A DNA stretch of 64,000 nt. Source: Magnetospirillum sp. UT-4. Lineage in GTDB: Bacteria; Pseudomonadota; Alphaproteobacteria; Rhodospirillales; Magnetospirillaceae. Shown in pieces: positions 27,890 through 36,710 of the stretch (the stretch's first letter is position 1; each line of letters starts with the position of its first letter). The notes below the pieces were generated by a model that did no database searches, was not told the origin of the DNA, and worked only from the letters and a program-made list of their open reading frames with translations. Position numbers and translations under genes: made by a program. The stretch is from assembly GCF_902729435.1 (NCBI RefSeq), contig NZ_CACVCG010000057.1:1-64000 (forward strand). Reading direction: 5' to 3'.

Positions 27890-28551
27890 CTGTGGAGTCG
27901 CATGACGTTGTCACCGGTCATCCCGAGGCTGGCGTCGTAGGCGAGCGCCGCCTCCGGGAAGGCGACCGCGCTTTCCTTCTTCTCGTCGGCCATGATCTTG
28001 GTGAAGGCGATGCGGGAGGCGTCGTCAATGCAGACATGGACGAACTCCCAGCCCGCGCCACGGCTACGATCGTGGCCTGCATGCTGCCCGGTGATGCGGT
28101 GGCCGGTCTTGGCGAAACGCCCCAGCTTCTTGATGTCGATGTGGATCATTTCGCCGGGCGCGTCACGCTCATAGCGGCGCACCGGCTCGGCCGGTTCCAG
28201 CGACTTCAGGCGGTTCATGCCCAGGCGCGCCAGGGTGCGGAACACGGTCGCCCGCGACAGGCCCAGGGCGGTGGCGATCTCGCCGCCCGTCCGGCGCTGG
28301 CGGCGTAGCGTCGCAATCTGCTCGGCGATGTGGGCGGGCGTCTGCCTGGGTGTTCGATGTGGACGCGATGAGCGGTCCTGCAAGCCCGCGACGCCTTCGG
28401 CGGAGAAGCGCCGGACCCATTTGCGGACAGTCCTGACGCAGACCCCCATGGCGGTGGCCACCGCCATGGGGGTCTGCCCCTCGTCCAGGACCCGCCGTAC
28501 CAGAACCTCTCGACCCGCCGGTGTCTGGCGGGCATTCTTGTGGATGCCCAT
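27886..28551 (-). pseudogene. Truncated IS481-family transposase
   Basis: 221 residues remain of a protein normally about 310-330 long. The N-terminal helix-turn-helix (HKNARQTPAGREVLVRR, VCVRTVRKWVRRFSAEG), the conserved DRSSRPHRTP, and the start of the DDE domain (LEPAEPVRRYERDAPGEMIHIDIKKLGRF, GWEFVHVCIDDASRIAFTKI) are present. The sequence stops being homologous after ALAYDASLGMTGD, just before the expected MTDNGS motif with the second catalytic Asp, so the last third and its Glu are gone. It cannot be active. The remnant abuts the 3' end of lptG without damaging it. No intact terminal inverted repeats are recognisable. Confidence 0.85.
28438..28477. repeat. Perfect 40-bp palindrome inside the IS481 remnant
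   Basis: Arms of 20 bases (GCAGACCCCCATGGCGGTGG and its complement) meet with no loop. It covers the codons of the helix-turn-helix segment QTPMAVATAMGVC. Such long perfect symmetry in coding DNA is unexpected and could extrude a cruciform. Confidence 0.9.
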
Positions 28552-28658
28552 TCGGTCCCCCTGGATAGAGCATTGACCGCTTTGACGGAATCGCGGGGGA
28601 TTGCCAAAGGGGCTAAAATCTGATTCGGGATATGGGCCGGTGAGGGAGGCCAGCCCGC

Positions 28659-29411
28659 ATGACCGCACCGCTTTCCAAAAAGCTGCGCCAGCGCCTGATT
28701 GCCGCCGTGGAGGATGGGCAATCCTGCCGCTCGGCAGCGAAGCGTTTCGGGGTGGCCGCCTCGACGGCGATCAAATGGGTGAGCCGCTGGCGCCGGGACG
28801 GACTTGCCGATCCCAAACCTCTCGGCGGCGATCGCCACTCGCACCGGATGGAGGCCCATGCTGCGAAAATCCTGGGCCTGATCGACAAGACGCCGGACAT
28901 CACCTTGATGGAGATCGTGGACCATCTGGAGGCGACGCACAGGCTGCGGGTCGCCCACAGCACCGTATGGCGCCTGTTGGACCGCCACGGCATGGCCTTC
29001 AAAAAGAACAGCACACGCCGCCGAGCAGCAGCGGCCGGGCACCCCGTGGTGAGCGATGCCGGGCGCCGGTGCCACACGGACACGGGAAGACCACCACCTT
29101 CGTCGGTGCCCTCAGGCTGGGCGGCATGACGGCGCCCATGGTCCCGGTGATGTCGTGATCATGGACAATCTGCCCGCCCATAAGCTCGCCGCCGTGCGGA
29201 CCGCCATCGAGGCGACGGGGGCGGAGTTGCATTTCCTGCCGCCCTACAGCCCCGACTTCAGATGGCCGTCTCGAAGCTCAAGAGCTTCCTCAAGAAGACC
29301 GCGGCCCGAACCAAGGATGACCTCTGGGCAGCCATCGGCCGGGGCATCGATACCTTCACCCAAGCCGAATGCCTGAACTACTTTGCCGCTGCCGGTTATG
29401 ACCGCGACTGA
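28659..29411 (+). pseudogene. Decayed IS630-family transposase
   Basis: An intact N-terminal helix-turn-helix (LSKKLRQRLIAAVEDGQSCRSAAKRFGVAASTAIKWVSRW) and linker run to about 29010 in one frame. After AFKK the expected segment with the first catalytic Asp is deleted, and homology resumes in other frames: HGHGKTTTFVGALRLGGMTAPMV, then VIMDNLPAHK (second Asp) and LHFLPPYSPDF. A further small deletion follows before KLKSFLKKTAARTKDDLWAAIGRGID and YFAAAGYDRD with a stop at 29409-29411. At least three frame changes mean no functional protein. It runs divergently from the IS481 remnant. Confidence 0.88.
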
Positions 29412-29686
29412 CGGGAAAATGCTTGTCTTATGAATTTCCGTGCCGACAGGCGAAAAAGGAACCGCTGGGAGAGCGCTGCAACCCCCTCGTCAGCGGCGAG
29501 GGACGGATCGAGAAAATGCGGGCCGTTTGACGGGCCGAGCGAACCGCGAGACCTGTCCAGGGTCCAGCCATCGGCCTCCAGGAGGCGGATCACATCGGCA
29601 CTCTTCAAGGTGTGTAGGCTGCACAACGGGCCGCTTCGCATATATACCGTTCGCGACCGACCGGCGCATTAGCAACAGCGGCACGG
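29412..29686. other. Remnant DNA between transposase debris and the glycan locus
   Basis: 275 bp without an intact gene. It holds the HicA-like fragment (29540-29608, minus) and sequence of no recognisable coding value. It marks the boundary between the housekeeping region and the glycan locus. Confidence 0.6.
29540..29608 (-). pseudogene. Fragment resembling the N-terminus of a HicA toxin
   Basis: In one frame the DNA encodes KSADVIRLLEADGWTLDRSRGS, which matches the start of HicA mRNA interferases (KSxDVIRLLxxxGW...RxxGSH). Homology ends just before the catalytic His, and the frame continues into unrelated sequence. No hicB antitoxin gene is visible. This looks like a leftover of a toxin-antitoxin pair destroyed by the insertion events beside it; a chance match is unlikely but the stretch is only 23 codons. 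Confidence 0.5.
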
Positions 29687-30673
29687 TCAGACCACCCGGC
29701 GCCGGCGCAATTCCTCGACGATGCGTTCGGCCAGGACCTCCGGGCTCTCGGCGGCGGTATCGAGCACCAGCTCGGGGCTTTCCGGCACCTCGTAGGGGGA
29801 ATCGAAGCCGGTGAAGTTCTTGATCTTGCCCTCGCGCGCCTTCTTGTAGAGGCCCTTGGGGTCGCGGCGCTCGCATTCCTCGATGGGGGCGTGGACGAAG
29901 ATCTCGACGAACTCGCCGTCCTCGACCAGGTCGCGGGCCAGGCGCCGCTCGGCCCGGAACGGCGAGATGAAGGCGGTCAGCACGATCAGGCCGGCATCGA
30001 CGAACAGCTTGGCCACCTCGGCGATGCGGCGGATGTTCTCGACCCGGGCCTCGTCGGTGAAGCCCAGATCCTTGTTGAGGCCGTGGCGGACGTTGTCGCC
30101 GTCCAGCAGATAGGTGTGGCGCCCCTCGGCCAGCAGGCGCCGCTCGACGTGGTTGGCCAGGGTCGACTTGCCCGAGCCGGACAGCCCGGTCAGCCAGACG
30201 ACGCAGCCCCGTTGCCCCTTGAGGGCGGCGCGCGAGCGCTTGTCCACTGCCAAAGCCTGCCAGTGCACGTTGTCGGCGCGCCGGAGCGCGAAGTCGATGG
30301 CGCCCACCGCGATGTCCTTGCCGCCCTCCACCATCGTGAAGGCACCGCGTTCGGGATCGGCGGCGAAGGGGACGAAGGGCAGCGGGCGATCGAGCGCGAT
30401 GTTCACCACCGCCGCCTCGCCGGCCGACAGGCGGGTGGCGGCCAGGTGCTCGCCGCCGCCGGGGCCGATGCGGTACTTGATGTGGGTGACCTGCACCCCG
30501 GTGGACAGGCCGCCCAGGCGGAAGACGTAGGGCCGGCCCGGCATCAGCGGGGCCGGGCCGCACCACACCAGATGCGCCGCGAATTGGTCGGAATCGGGCG
30601 GCGAGCCGGCGGCGGCGGCCGGATCGCGGGGGCTGACGATGCCGGCGGCGGCAAGGCGGGACAGGGTATCCAT
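29687..30673 (-). CDS. APS kinase (CysC) fused to a CysN C-terminal domain without the GTPase
   Basis: 328 residues. The C-terminal ~175 residues are a complete CysC: Walker [10 protein letters not shown] (163-171), [50 protein letters not shown] and [22 protein letters not shown]. It phosphorylates adenylyl sulfate to PAPS. The first ~135 residues ([27 protein letters not shown] ... [18 protein letters not shown]) match the final EF-Tu-like domain of CysN in bifunctional CysNC proteins. The GTPase half is absent, and there is no cysD here. ATG 30673 follows the stop of the flavin oxidoreductase gene, with GAGGTGAG across it. Likely a true kinase supplying PAPS for sulfation; the role of the leftover domain is unknown. 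Confidence 0.88.
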   Translation of the reverse strand: MDTLSRLAAAGIVSPRDPAAAAGSPPDSDQFAAHLVWCGPAPLMPGRPYVFRLGGLSTGVQVTHIKYRIGPGGGEHLAATRLSAGEAAVVNIALDRPLPFVPFAADPERGAFTMVEGGKDIAVGAIDFALRRADNVHWQALAVDKRSRAALKGQRGCVVWLTGLSGSGKSTLANHVERRLLAEGRHTYLLDGDNVRHGLNKDLGFTDEARVENIRRIAEVAKLFVDAGLIVLTAFISPFRAERRLARDLVEDGEFVEIFVHAPIEECERRDPKGLYKKAREGKIKNFTGFDSPYEVPESPELVLDTAAESPEVLAERIVEELRRRRVV

Positions 30674-30675
30674 GC

Positions 30676-31707
30676 TCACCTCAACTCGCCCAGCATGGCG
30701 CGGTCGAACGCCTCCAGCCCGCGCCCGGACCTGACCCGGGAGACGAAATCGGGATTGGCGATCAGGGCGCGGCCCCAGGTCACCATGTCCACCAGACCGT
30801 CCCGCAGTTCGGCCTCGCCCTGCTCCGGCGTCAGCGAGGCGCCGCCGATCAGCAGGCCCTGCCATTTCGGCCGCACCATGCGGATCACCCGCCCCGAGGT
30901 CTTGTGGTAATCGGCGGCGGCGCAGGAGATGTCGAGCATCCGCAACCCCCTCGCGGCGAAGGCGGGCAGCAGGTGGTCCAGCATCGCCTCCATGTCGGGC
31001 CAGTCGTAGGGGCCGTTCATCTCGCGCGACGGGCTGATGCGCACCATCACCCGGCCGGCCGGCACCGCCGCCATCACCGCCTCCAGGCATTCCAGCACGA
31101 AGCGGCAGCGGTTCTCCACCGAGCCGCCATAGGAATCGGTGCGGTCGTTGACGCGGGCGTCGAGGAACTGGTCGGCCAGGTAGCCGTGGCCGAAATGCAG
31201 CTGCACCGCGTCGAAGCCCACCGCCAAGGCGCGCTTGGCCGCGTCCGTGTAATAACCGTAGACGGTCGCCATCTCGCCGGCCTCCAGCGCCCGCGGGGTG
31301 CCGAAGGGCTTGTCGTTCTGGCGGTTGATGCCTTCGGCGGCGCGGCTGGTGGAGCTGACCGGCGCGGCGCCGGTGTAGTCGGAGTGCGAGATGCGGCCGC
31401 AATGCCAGAGCTGGCAGGCGATGCGGGCGCCGGCCGCCTGCACCGCCGCGACCACCGGCCGCCAGCTTTCCGCCTGGGCGTCGGTTTCGATGTGGGGGGT
31501 GTTGTTGTAGCCGTCGCCGGAACGATGGATGATCACCCCCTCGGTGAGGATCAGCCCGACTCCGTCGGCGGCGCGGCGGCGGTAATAGTCCAGCATCGCC
31601 TGGGTGGCCAGGTGATCGGCGGCGAACGAGCGGGTCATGGCGGCCATGGCCACCCGGCTTTGAACGGGACCGAGGACGGGGACGTCGGCGGGGGTGACCA
31701 GCTTCAT
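30676..31707 (-). CDS. NADH:flavin oxidoreductase (Old Yellow Enzyme family)
   Basis: 343 residues, TIM-barrel FMN enzyme that reduces activated C=C bonds. Seen: [18 protein letters not shown] (FMN loop), [15 protein letters not shown] (with the His-x-Gly-Arg substrate/FMN residues), [38 protein letters not shown] (family signature region with His and Asn/Asp), and [19 protein letters not shown]. Normal length. It lies 2 bp upstream of the APS kinase gene and 9 bp downstream of the RmlD-like reductase, so it is read as part of that minus-strand operon. A role in sugar or polyprenol modification is only guessed from context. Confidence 0.9.
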   Translation of the reverse strand: MKLVTPADVPVLGPVQSRVAMAAMTRSFAADHLATQAMLDYYRRRAADGVGLILTEGVIIHRSGDGYNNTPHIETDAQAESWRPVVAAVQAAGARIACQLWHCGRISHSDYTGAAPVSSTSRAAEGINRQNDKPFGTPRALEAGEMATVYGYYTDAAKRALAVGFDAVQLHFGHGYLADQFLDARVNDRTDSYGGSVENRCRFVLECLEAVMAAVPAGRVMVRISPSREMNGPYDWPDMEAMLDHLLPAFAARGLRMLDISCAAADYHKTSGRVIRMVRPKWQGLLIGGASLTPEQGEAELRDGLVDMVTWGRALIANPDFVSRVRSGRGLEAFDRAMLGELR

Positions 31708-31716
31708 GGCGATTCC

Positions 31717-32601
31717 TTAGCGGTAGGGCGCGAACAGCGCCTGGAAATAGGGACGGGCCAGGTATTCGGCCAGGGCCTCGCGCCACGGGCGCATGCGGTC
31801 AAGGCCTTCGGCGCGCAGGCGGGCGTTGTCCATCACCGCGCGGGCGGGGCGCTTCGCCCTTTCGCCGCCGGCGACCTGGGACGCCGGCACCTTGTCGATG
31901 CGGATCCGGTGACCGACGCCCAGCTCCTCGACGCAGGCGGTCGCCAGCTCCCAGAACGACGCCTCGCCGTGGCAGGACATGGTGTAGACGCCCTGGCGGC
32001 CCTCGTCCAGCAGCAGGGCGCAGTTGCGGGCCAGGTCCACGGTCCAGGTCGGCTGCCACACCCGGTCGCCGACCCCATAGGACTCCGCGCCCTCGGCCAG
32101 CAGCTGGGCCAGCTTGCGGGTGAACAGGCCGACGAAGTTCTTGTCCGCCTCCTCGCCGCCGAAGAACCCGGCCATGCGCACCACCAGGGATTCCGGCGGC
32201 AGCAGCCGCTCGGCCTCGAGCTTGGCGCGGCCGTAGACCGACAGCGGGTTGGGCGGCGTCGCCTCGTCGATGGGCAGATGAGAGCCGTCGAAGATCAGGA
32301 AGGATTGCGGATAGAGCACCCGGGCGCCCAGGGCGGCGACGTTGCGCGTCCCCTCCACCTGGATGCGGCGGGTTTCCTCGGGTTGGGTCTCGCAGCGCTC
32401 GGCGTTCACGTCGGCGGCGCAGTGGACGGCGATGTCCGCCGTTTCCGCCAGCACCGCCGCGCGGTCGGTGACGTCCAGCGCGGCATGCGATCGGGCGATC
32501 ACGGTGCAGGGATAGGCCGCGAGACTCTCGGCGAAGGCACGGCCCAGCATGCCGGCGGCGCCGGTGACGAGGACCCGTTTGCCGGCCAGCGCCCCCGCCA
32601 T
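31717..32601 (-). CDS. RmlD-like NDP-4-keto-sugar reductase
   Basis: 294 residues, extended SDR fold. N-terminal [21 protein letters not shown] (nucleotide-binding GxxGxxG), [18 protein letters not shown] (RmlD-like), [10 protein letters not shown], and [16 protein letters not shown] with the catalytic Tyr and Lys. Resembles dTDP-4-dehydrorhamnose reductase, but the other three rml genes are not here, so the natural substrate is probably another NDP-4-keto sugar made by this locus. Start ATG 32601, 1 bp after the stop of the upstream glycosyltransferase; ribosome site weak, as expected for coupling. Confidence 0.83.
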   Translation of the reverse strand: MAGALAGKRVLVTGAAGMLGRAFAESLAAYPCTVIARSHAALDVTDRAAVLAETADIAVHCAADVNAERCETQPEETRRIQVEGTRNVAALGARVLYPQSFLIFDGSHLPIDEATPPNPLSVYGRAKLEAERLLPPESLVVRMAGFFGGEEADKNFVGLFTRKLAQLLAEGAESYGVGDRVWQPTWTVDLARNCALLLDEGRQGVYTMSCHGEASFWELATACVEELGVGHRIRIDKVPASQVAGGERAKRPARAVMDNARLRAEGLDRMRPWREALAEYLARPYFQALFAPYR

Positions 32602-32602
32602 G

Positions 32603-33547
32603 TCAGAAATTGATCCGGCCGCGTTCGACCACCAAGGGGCCGCCGCGCACCTGGGCATGGATGGAGCCGATGTATTCCCCCAGCACGCCGATGAAGAACA
32701 GCTGGACGCCCGAGAAGAAGAACAGGGCGGTGATCAGCAGGCCGATGCCGGGAGCCTGGAACTCGCGGAAGAAGAGCAGGTTGATGAAGAGTTCCAGGAT
32801 GGCGAAGGAAATCGCCAGCACCGAGATCACCAGGCCGGCGATCATCGAGACGCGCAAGGGCACGTTGGAGGTGGAAACCAGACCGTTCATGCCCTGGTCG
32901 ATCAGGTTCCATACCCGGTTCTTCGACATCCCGCGGGCGCGGGCCTTGACCCGGTAGGGAATGCCGGTGGTCCTGAAGCCGCAGCGGGCGATCATGCCGC
33001 GCGGATAGGGATAGTGGTCGTCGAAGCTCCGCAACGCCTCGACCACCTTGCGGTCGATGAGCTGGAACTCGCCCACATTGGGCGGCACCTGCACCGACGA
33101 GAGCTGCGACACGGTGCGGTAATAGACCGCCTTCACCGCCGACAGCACCCGGCCCTCGTCACGCGCCTCGCGCACGCCGTGGACCACCTCGAAGCCCTCC
33201 TCCCACCTCTTCACGAACTCCACGATCAGCTCGGGCGGGTCCTGCAGGTCGGCGGCCAGCAGCGGCACGGCGGCATCGCCCGAGGTCGCCATCAGGGCAT
33301 TGAACGACGAGCGCATGGGTCCGAAATTGCGGGCGTTGAGGATCACCTTGATGCGCGGCTCGGCCTCGGCCATGCGCCTGAGAATTTCGACGGTGCGGTC
33401 GGTGGAGCAATTGTCGGCGAAGATGTGCTCGAAGTCGTAATCCGCCAGCGGCCCGTCGAACAGGGCCCGGACCGCCTTGTGGCATTCCTCGACGTTGTCC
33501 TCTTCGTTGAAGACCGCCGTGACGATGCTGATGATCTTGCGCGTCAT
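32603..33547 (-). CDS. Membrane-anchored family 2 glycosyltransferase (GtrB/ArnC type)
   Basis: 314 residues. GT2 catalytic domain (1-215): IISIVTAVFNEEDNVEE, FADNCSTDRTVEI and the metal-binding DLQDPPE (DxD-like). Two C-terminal membrane segments follow (about 235-262 and 272-300). Such enzymes transfer a sugar from its nucleotide to undecaprenyl phosphate on the cytoplasmic side. The ATG overlaps the stop of the upstream reductase (ATGA). It would supply a lipid-linked sugar for a GT-C transferase such as those at 39533 or 48369. Confidence 0.9.
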   Translation of the reverse strand: MTRKIISIVTAVFNEEDNVEECHKAVRALFDGPLADYDFEHIFADNCSTDRTVEILRRMAEAEPRIKVILNARNFGPMRSSFNALMATSGDAAVPLLAADLQDPPELIVEFVKRWEEGFEVVHGVREARDEGRVLSAVKAVYYRTVSQLSSVQVPPNVGEFQLIDRKVVEALRSFDDHYPYPRGMIARCGFRTTGIPYRVKARARGMSKNRVWNLIDQGMNGLVSTSNVPLRVSMIAGLVISVLAISFAILELFINLLFFREFQAPGIGLLITALFFFSGVQLFFIGVLGEYIGSIHAQVRGGPLVVERGRINF

Positions 33548-34488
33548 GACTGCTCCTTGCGAGCGCGGTGCCAGGCGACCGTCGCCGCCACGCCGTCCGT
33601 CCAGGGGATGGCCGGACTCCAGCCCGAGGCCCGCAGCCGCCCGATGTCGGCCTCCAGGTGGGTGGGGCCGTTGGGGGCCATGGCGACCTCGCCGAAGCCC
33701 AGCGGCAATGCCGGGTCCACGGCGTCGCGCACATCCTCGGCGATGGCGCGGATGGTGCGGGGATCGCCCGAACCCAGGTTGAACACGCCTTCGAGATCGG
33801 GGTGGGCGGCGATGTGGACGATGGCGGCGGCGGCGTCGTCCACATGCAGCAGATCCCAGATCTGGGTGCCGGCGGTCAGCGCCGGACGCTCGCCGGCCAG
33901 CAGCTTCTCGATCAGCGCCGGCACCATGAAGGTGGGGGAATCGCCGGGTCCATAGACGTGGAACACCCGGACCCAGGCGAAACGCATTCCCGCCTTGGCC
34001 GCCGCCAGCCCGGCGGTCTGGCCGGTGGCGAGCTTGACCGCGCCGTAGAGGGTGGTGGGCGCGCAGGGCTGGGCCTCGTCCAGGCGGCGGTCGGGCACGC
34101 CGTATTCGGCCTGCGAGCCCAGCCCGATCCACGACCCGGCCCCGGCCTGACGGCAGGCATCGAGAAAGGCCAGGGAATCGACGTAATTGGTGGCCTGGGC
34201 GATGGAATCGCGGGTGGCCCCCGAGATGCCGTCCCAGGCGCAGTGGATGGCCACCGCCGGGGCGAAGTCGGCCAGCGCCGCCCGGTAGGATTCGGGCTCG
34301 GCCAGCCGGCCGCGGATCACCGTCACCCGATCCACATCCCCGCCCAGCCGCGCCAGATGGGAGTCGGGCCGCGCCAGCGCCGCCACCGCCCAGCCTTGCG
34401 CCAGGAGGGCGCGCACCACCGCGGAACCGATGAAGCCGGAGGCCCCGGTCACCACCGCGCGCTGGGAAATGGAAGGACTGGAGGACAT
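33544..34488 (-). CDS. NAD-dependent sugar epimerase/reductase (RfbJ/YerF-like)
   Basis: 314 residues, extended SDR. VVTGASGFIGSAVVRAL at the N-terminus, HCAWDG, SQAEYGVPD, YGAVKLATG (Tyr and Lys of the active site) and VFHVYGPGDSPTFMVPALIEKLLAGE. The last string resembles CDP-abequose/paratose synthases and CDP-yersiniose reductase-type enzymes. Because it is divergent from rfbH with 120 bp between, it is a good candidate for the final reduction of the CDP-sugar made by the adjacent operon. The exact substrate is inferred. First gene of a minus-strand operon running to 29687. Confidence 0.8.
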   Translation of the reverse strand: MSSSPSISQRAVVTGASGFIGSAVVRALLAQGWAVAALARPDSHLARLGGDVDRVTVIRGRLAEPESYRAALADFAPAVAIHCAWDGISGATRDSIAQATNYVDSLAFLDACRQAGAGSWIGLGSQAEYGVPDRRLDEAQPCAPTTLYGAVKLATGQTAGLAAAKAGMRFAWVRVFHVYGPGDSPTFMVPALIEKLLAGERPALTAGTQIWDLLHVDDAAAAIVHIAAHPDLEGVFNLGSGDPRTIRAIAEDVRDAVDPALPLGFGEVAMAPNGPTHLEADIGRLRASGWSPAIPWTDGVAATVAWHRARKEQS

Positions 34489-34608
34489 GGCGGAGCGGGC
34501 TCGAAGCTGGGCCGAATCATATTGCGCGGGGTGGGGGCGGGTGCCAAACTTCGCGCTCGCGGCATCCTGGCCGCCGCCCCGGCAAAAGTGAAGAGCAAAT
34601 ATCCCACG

Positions 34609-35919
34609 ATGTCCGACGCCGAATCCCTGCGCCGCCAGATCCTCGACCTCGTCGGTGAATACTGGAGCGTGGTCCACGCCGACCGCTCCCGCTTCGACCC
34701 CGCCAAGCCATCCGTCCCGGTCTCGGGCCGCGTCTTCGGACCCGAGGAGATGCAGGCGCTGACCGAATCCGCGCTGGAGTTCTGGCTCACCACCGGGCGC
34801 TTCAACGAGTCCTTCGAGAAACGGCTGGCGGCCATCCTTGGCACCAAGCACGTGCTCACCGTCAATTCCGGCTCAAGCGCCAACCTGGTGGCGCTGGCGG
34901 CCCTGACCTCGCCCTTGTTCAAGGACAAGGCCCTGAAGCCCGGCGACGAGATCATCACCTGCGCCACCGGCTTTCCCACCACCCTGGCCCCGGCGCTGCA
35001 ATACGGGCTGGTGCCGGTGTTCCTGGACGTCCACCTGCCCACCTTCAACATGGACATGAGCCGGCTGGAGGAGGCCGTCGGGCCGAGGACCCGCGCCATC
35101 ATGCTGGCCCATACCCTGGGCAATCCGTTCGACCTCGACGCCGTCATGGCGGTGGCGAAGAAACACGACCTGTGGGTGATCGAGGATTGCTGCGATGCCC
35201 TGGGCGCCACCTGGAGGGGCAAGCCGGTGGGCGGCTTCGGCGACATCGGCACGCTGTCCTTCTATCCCGCCCACCACATCACCATGGGCGAGGGCGGCGC
35301 GGTGTTCACCGACCGGCCGCTGATCCGCCGCGCCATGGAGAGCATGCGCGACTGGGGCCGCGACTGCTATTGCCCGCCGGGCAGGGACAACACCTGCAAG
35401 CGCCGCTACGAGTGGCAGCTGGGCGAGCTGCCCGCCGGCTACGACCACAAATACGTCTATTCCCATGCCGGCTATAACCTCAAGATCACCGACATGCAGG
35501 CCGCCGTCGGCCTCGCCCAGCTCGACCGGCTGGAGGGCTTCATCGCGGCGCGGCGGGCCAATTTCGCGGCGCTGAGGGACGGGCTTTCGGATCTGCGGGA
35601 CGTCTTCATCCTGCCCGAGGCGACGCCCGGGTCGGAGCCGTCGTGGTTCGGCTTCCCCCTGGCGCTGCAGGACGGCGTCAAGTTCAGCCGCGAGGACCTG
35701 CTGATCCACCTCAACGGCCACGGCATCGGCACCCGTCTGGTGTTCGCCGGCAATTTGATCCGCCAGCCCTTCATGCAGGGGCGCACCTGGCGCGGCGTGG
35801 GCGAGCTGTCCCGCTCCGACAAGGTGATGCGCGACGCCTTCTGGCTGGGGGTGTTCCCCGGCATCGGCGAGCCCGGCCTCGCCCATGTCATCGACACCAT
35901 CAAGGCGTTCGTGCGGTGA
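34609..35919 (+). CDS. rfbH: CDP-4-dehydro-6-deoxyglucose 3-dehydratase (E1)
   Basis: 436 residues. PMP-dependent, [2Fe-2S] enzyme that removes the C-3 hydroxyl of CDP-4-keto-6-deoxyglucose. Aminotransferase fold, but the usual PLP lysine is replaced by His (SFYPAHHITMGEGG, 222/223), as known for E1. The iron-sulfur ligands follow the E1 spacing exactly: Cys195, Cys253, Cys255, Cys263 (C-X57-C-X1-C-X7-C). The known electron donor, reductase E3 (RfbI/AscD), is not in this window. The ATG at 34609 gives the normal family length. The stop overlaps the GTG of the transketolase gene, so the three genes form one unit. Confidence 0.95.
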   Translation: MSDAESLRRQILDLVGEYWSVVHADRSRFDPAKPSVPVSGRVFGPEEMQALTESALEFWLTTGRFNESFEKRLAAILGTKHVLTVNSGSSANLVALAALTSPLFKDKALKPGDEIITCATGFPTTLAPALQYGLVPVFLDVHLPTFNMDMSRLEEAVGPRTRAIMLAHTLGNPFDLDAVMAVAKKHDLWVIEDCCDALGATWRGKPVGGFGDIGTLSFYPAHHITMGEGGAVFTDRPLIRRAMESMRDWGRDCYCPPGRDNTCKRRYEWQLGELPAGYDHKYVYSHAGYNLKITDMQAAVGLAQLDRLEGFIAARRANFAALRDGLSDLRDVFILPEATPGSEPSWFGFPLALQDGVKFSREDLLIHLNGHGIGTRLVFAGNLIRQPFMQGRTWRGVGELSRSDKVMRDAFWLGVFPGIGEPGLAHVIDTIKAFVR

Positions 35920-36710
35920 TCAGCAACAGCTTCGATCCGGCCCGTTCCGCCGAACGCTGCCGGCGCTACCGCCGCCGGGTGCTGGAGGTGTCGCAGCGGG
36001 TGCAGGCGCTGCACATCGCCACCGCGTTCTCCTGCACCGAGATCGTCGATGCCGTCTATAACGGCCTGAAAACGGACACCGACACCTTCCTGATGTCCAA
36101 GGGCCACGGCGCCATCATGCAATACGTGGTGCTGGAGGATCTGGGCGTGCTGCCGAAGCATGCGCTGGACAATTATTGCACCTCGGGCGGCATGCTGGGG
36201 GCCCATCCCGATTGCGGCAATCCCGGCATCGCCGCCTCGACCGGCTCGCTCGGGCACGGCCTCGCCATGGCCGTGGGCATGGCGCTGGCGGAATCGGTGA
36301 AGGGCGGCGGCGGGCTGGTCCACTGCCTGCTGGGCGACGGCGAGCTGCACGAGGGCTCGACCTGGGAGGCGGTGCTGCTGGCCGCCTCGCTGGGGGCGTC
36401 CAACCTGGTGGCCTATGTGGATGCCAACGGCTGGCAGAGCTGTTCCGACCGCACCCGCGACACCCATCCCGCCCTTTATCCGCTGGCGCCCAAATTCGCC
36501 GGCTTCGGCTGGCAGGTGGCGCAAGTGGACGGCCATGACGGCGCCGCCATGGTCCAGGCGGTGCGCGGCCGCGACGGCACCCGGCCGATGATGCTGGTGT
36601 GCGATACGGTCAAGGGCAAGGGGGTGAGCTTCATGGCCGATTCGGTGGCCTGGCACTACAAGCGCCCGAAGCCCGACGAATTCGCCGCCGCCATGGCGGA
36701 GCTGGCCTGA
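35916..36710 (+). CDS. Transketolase-like protein, N-terminal (TPP-pyrophosphate) subunit
   Basis: 264 residues. Thiamine diphosphate-binding half of a split transketolase: TFLMSKGHGAIMQYV, STGSLGHGLAMAVGMALAESVK, the TPP motif GDGELHEGSTWEAVLLAASLGASNLVAYVDANG (GDG to N), and DTVKGKGVSFM. Starts with GTG overlapping the rfbH stop (GTGA). The partner subunit starts at its own stop (TGATG). Housekeeping transketolases are single ~660-residue chains; split forms inside deoxysugar loci are likely dedicated to transferring a two-carbon ketol unit. Here the probable acceptor is the product of RfbH, making a branched sugar. That is inference. Confidence 0.92.
   Translation: MISNSFDPARSAERCRRYRRRVLEVSQRVQALHIATAFSCTEIVDAVYNGLKTDTDTFLMSKGHGAIMQYVVLEDLGVLPKHALDNYCTSGGMLGAHPDCGNPGIAASTGSLGHGLAMAVGMALAESVKGGGGLVHCLLGDGELHEGSTWEAVLLAASLGASNLVAYVDANGWQSCSDRTRDTHPALYPLAPKFAGFGWQVAQVDGHDGAAMVQAVRGRDGTRPMMLVCDTVKGKGVSFMADSVAWHYKRPKPDEFAAAMAELA

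Noticed and set aside
27890-29411. Terminal inverted repeats and target duplications of the two insertion elements
   Set aside because: I compared the DNA outside both transposase remnants and found no matching ends; both elements are too decayed.
34516-34547. Possible promoter for the 34488 gene (TATGAT with TTGGCA)
   Set aside because: The spacer would be 20 bp, too long to trust; only the -10-like box is good.
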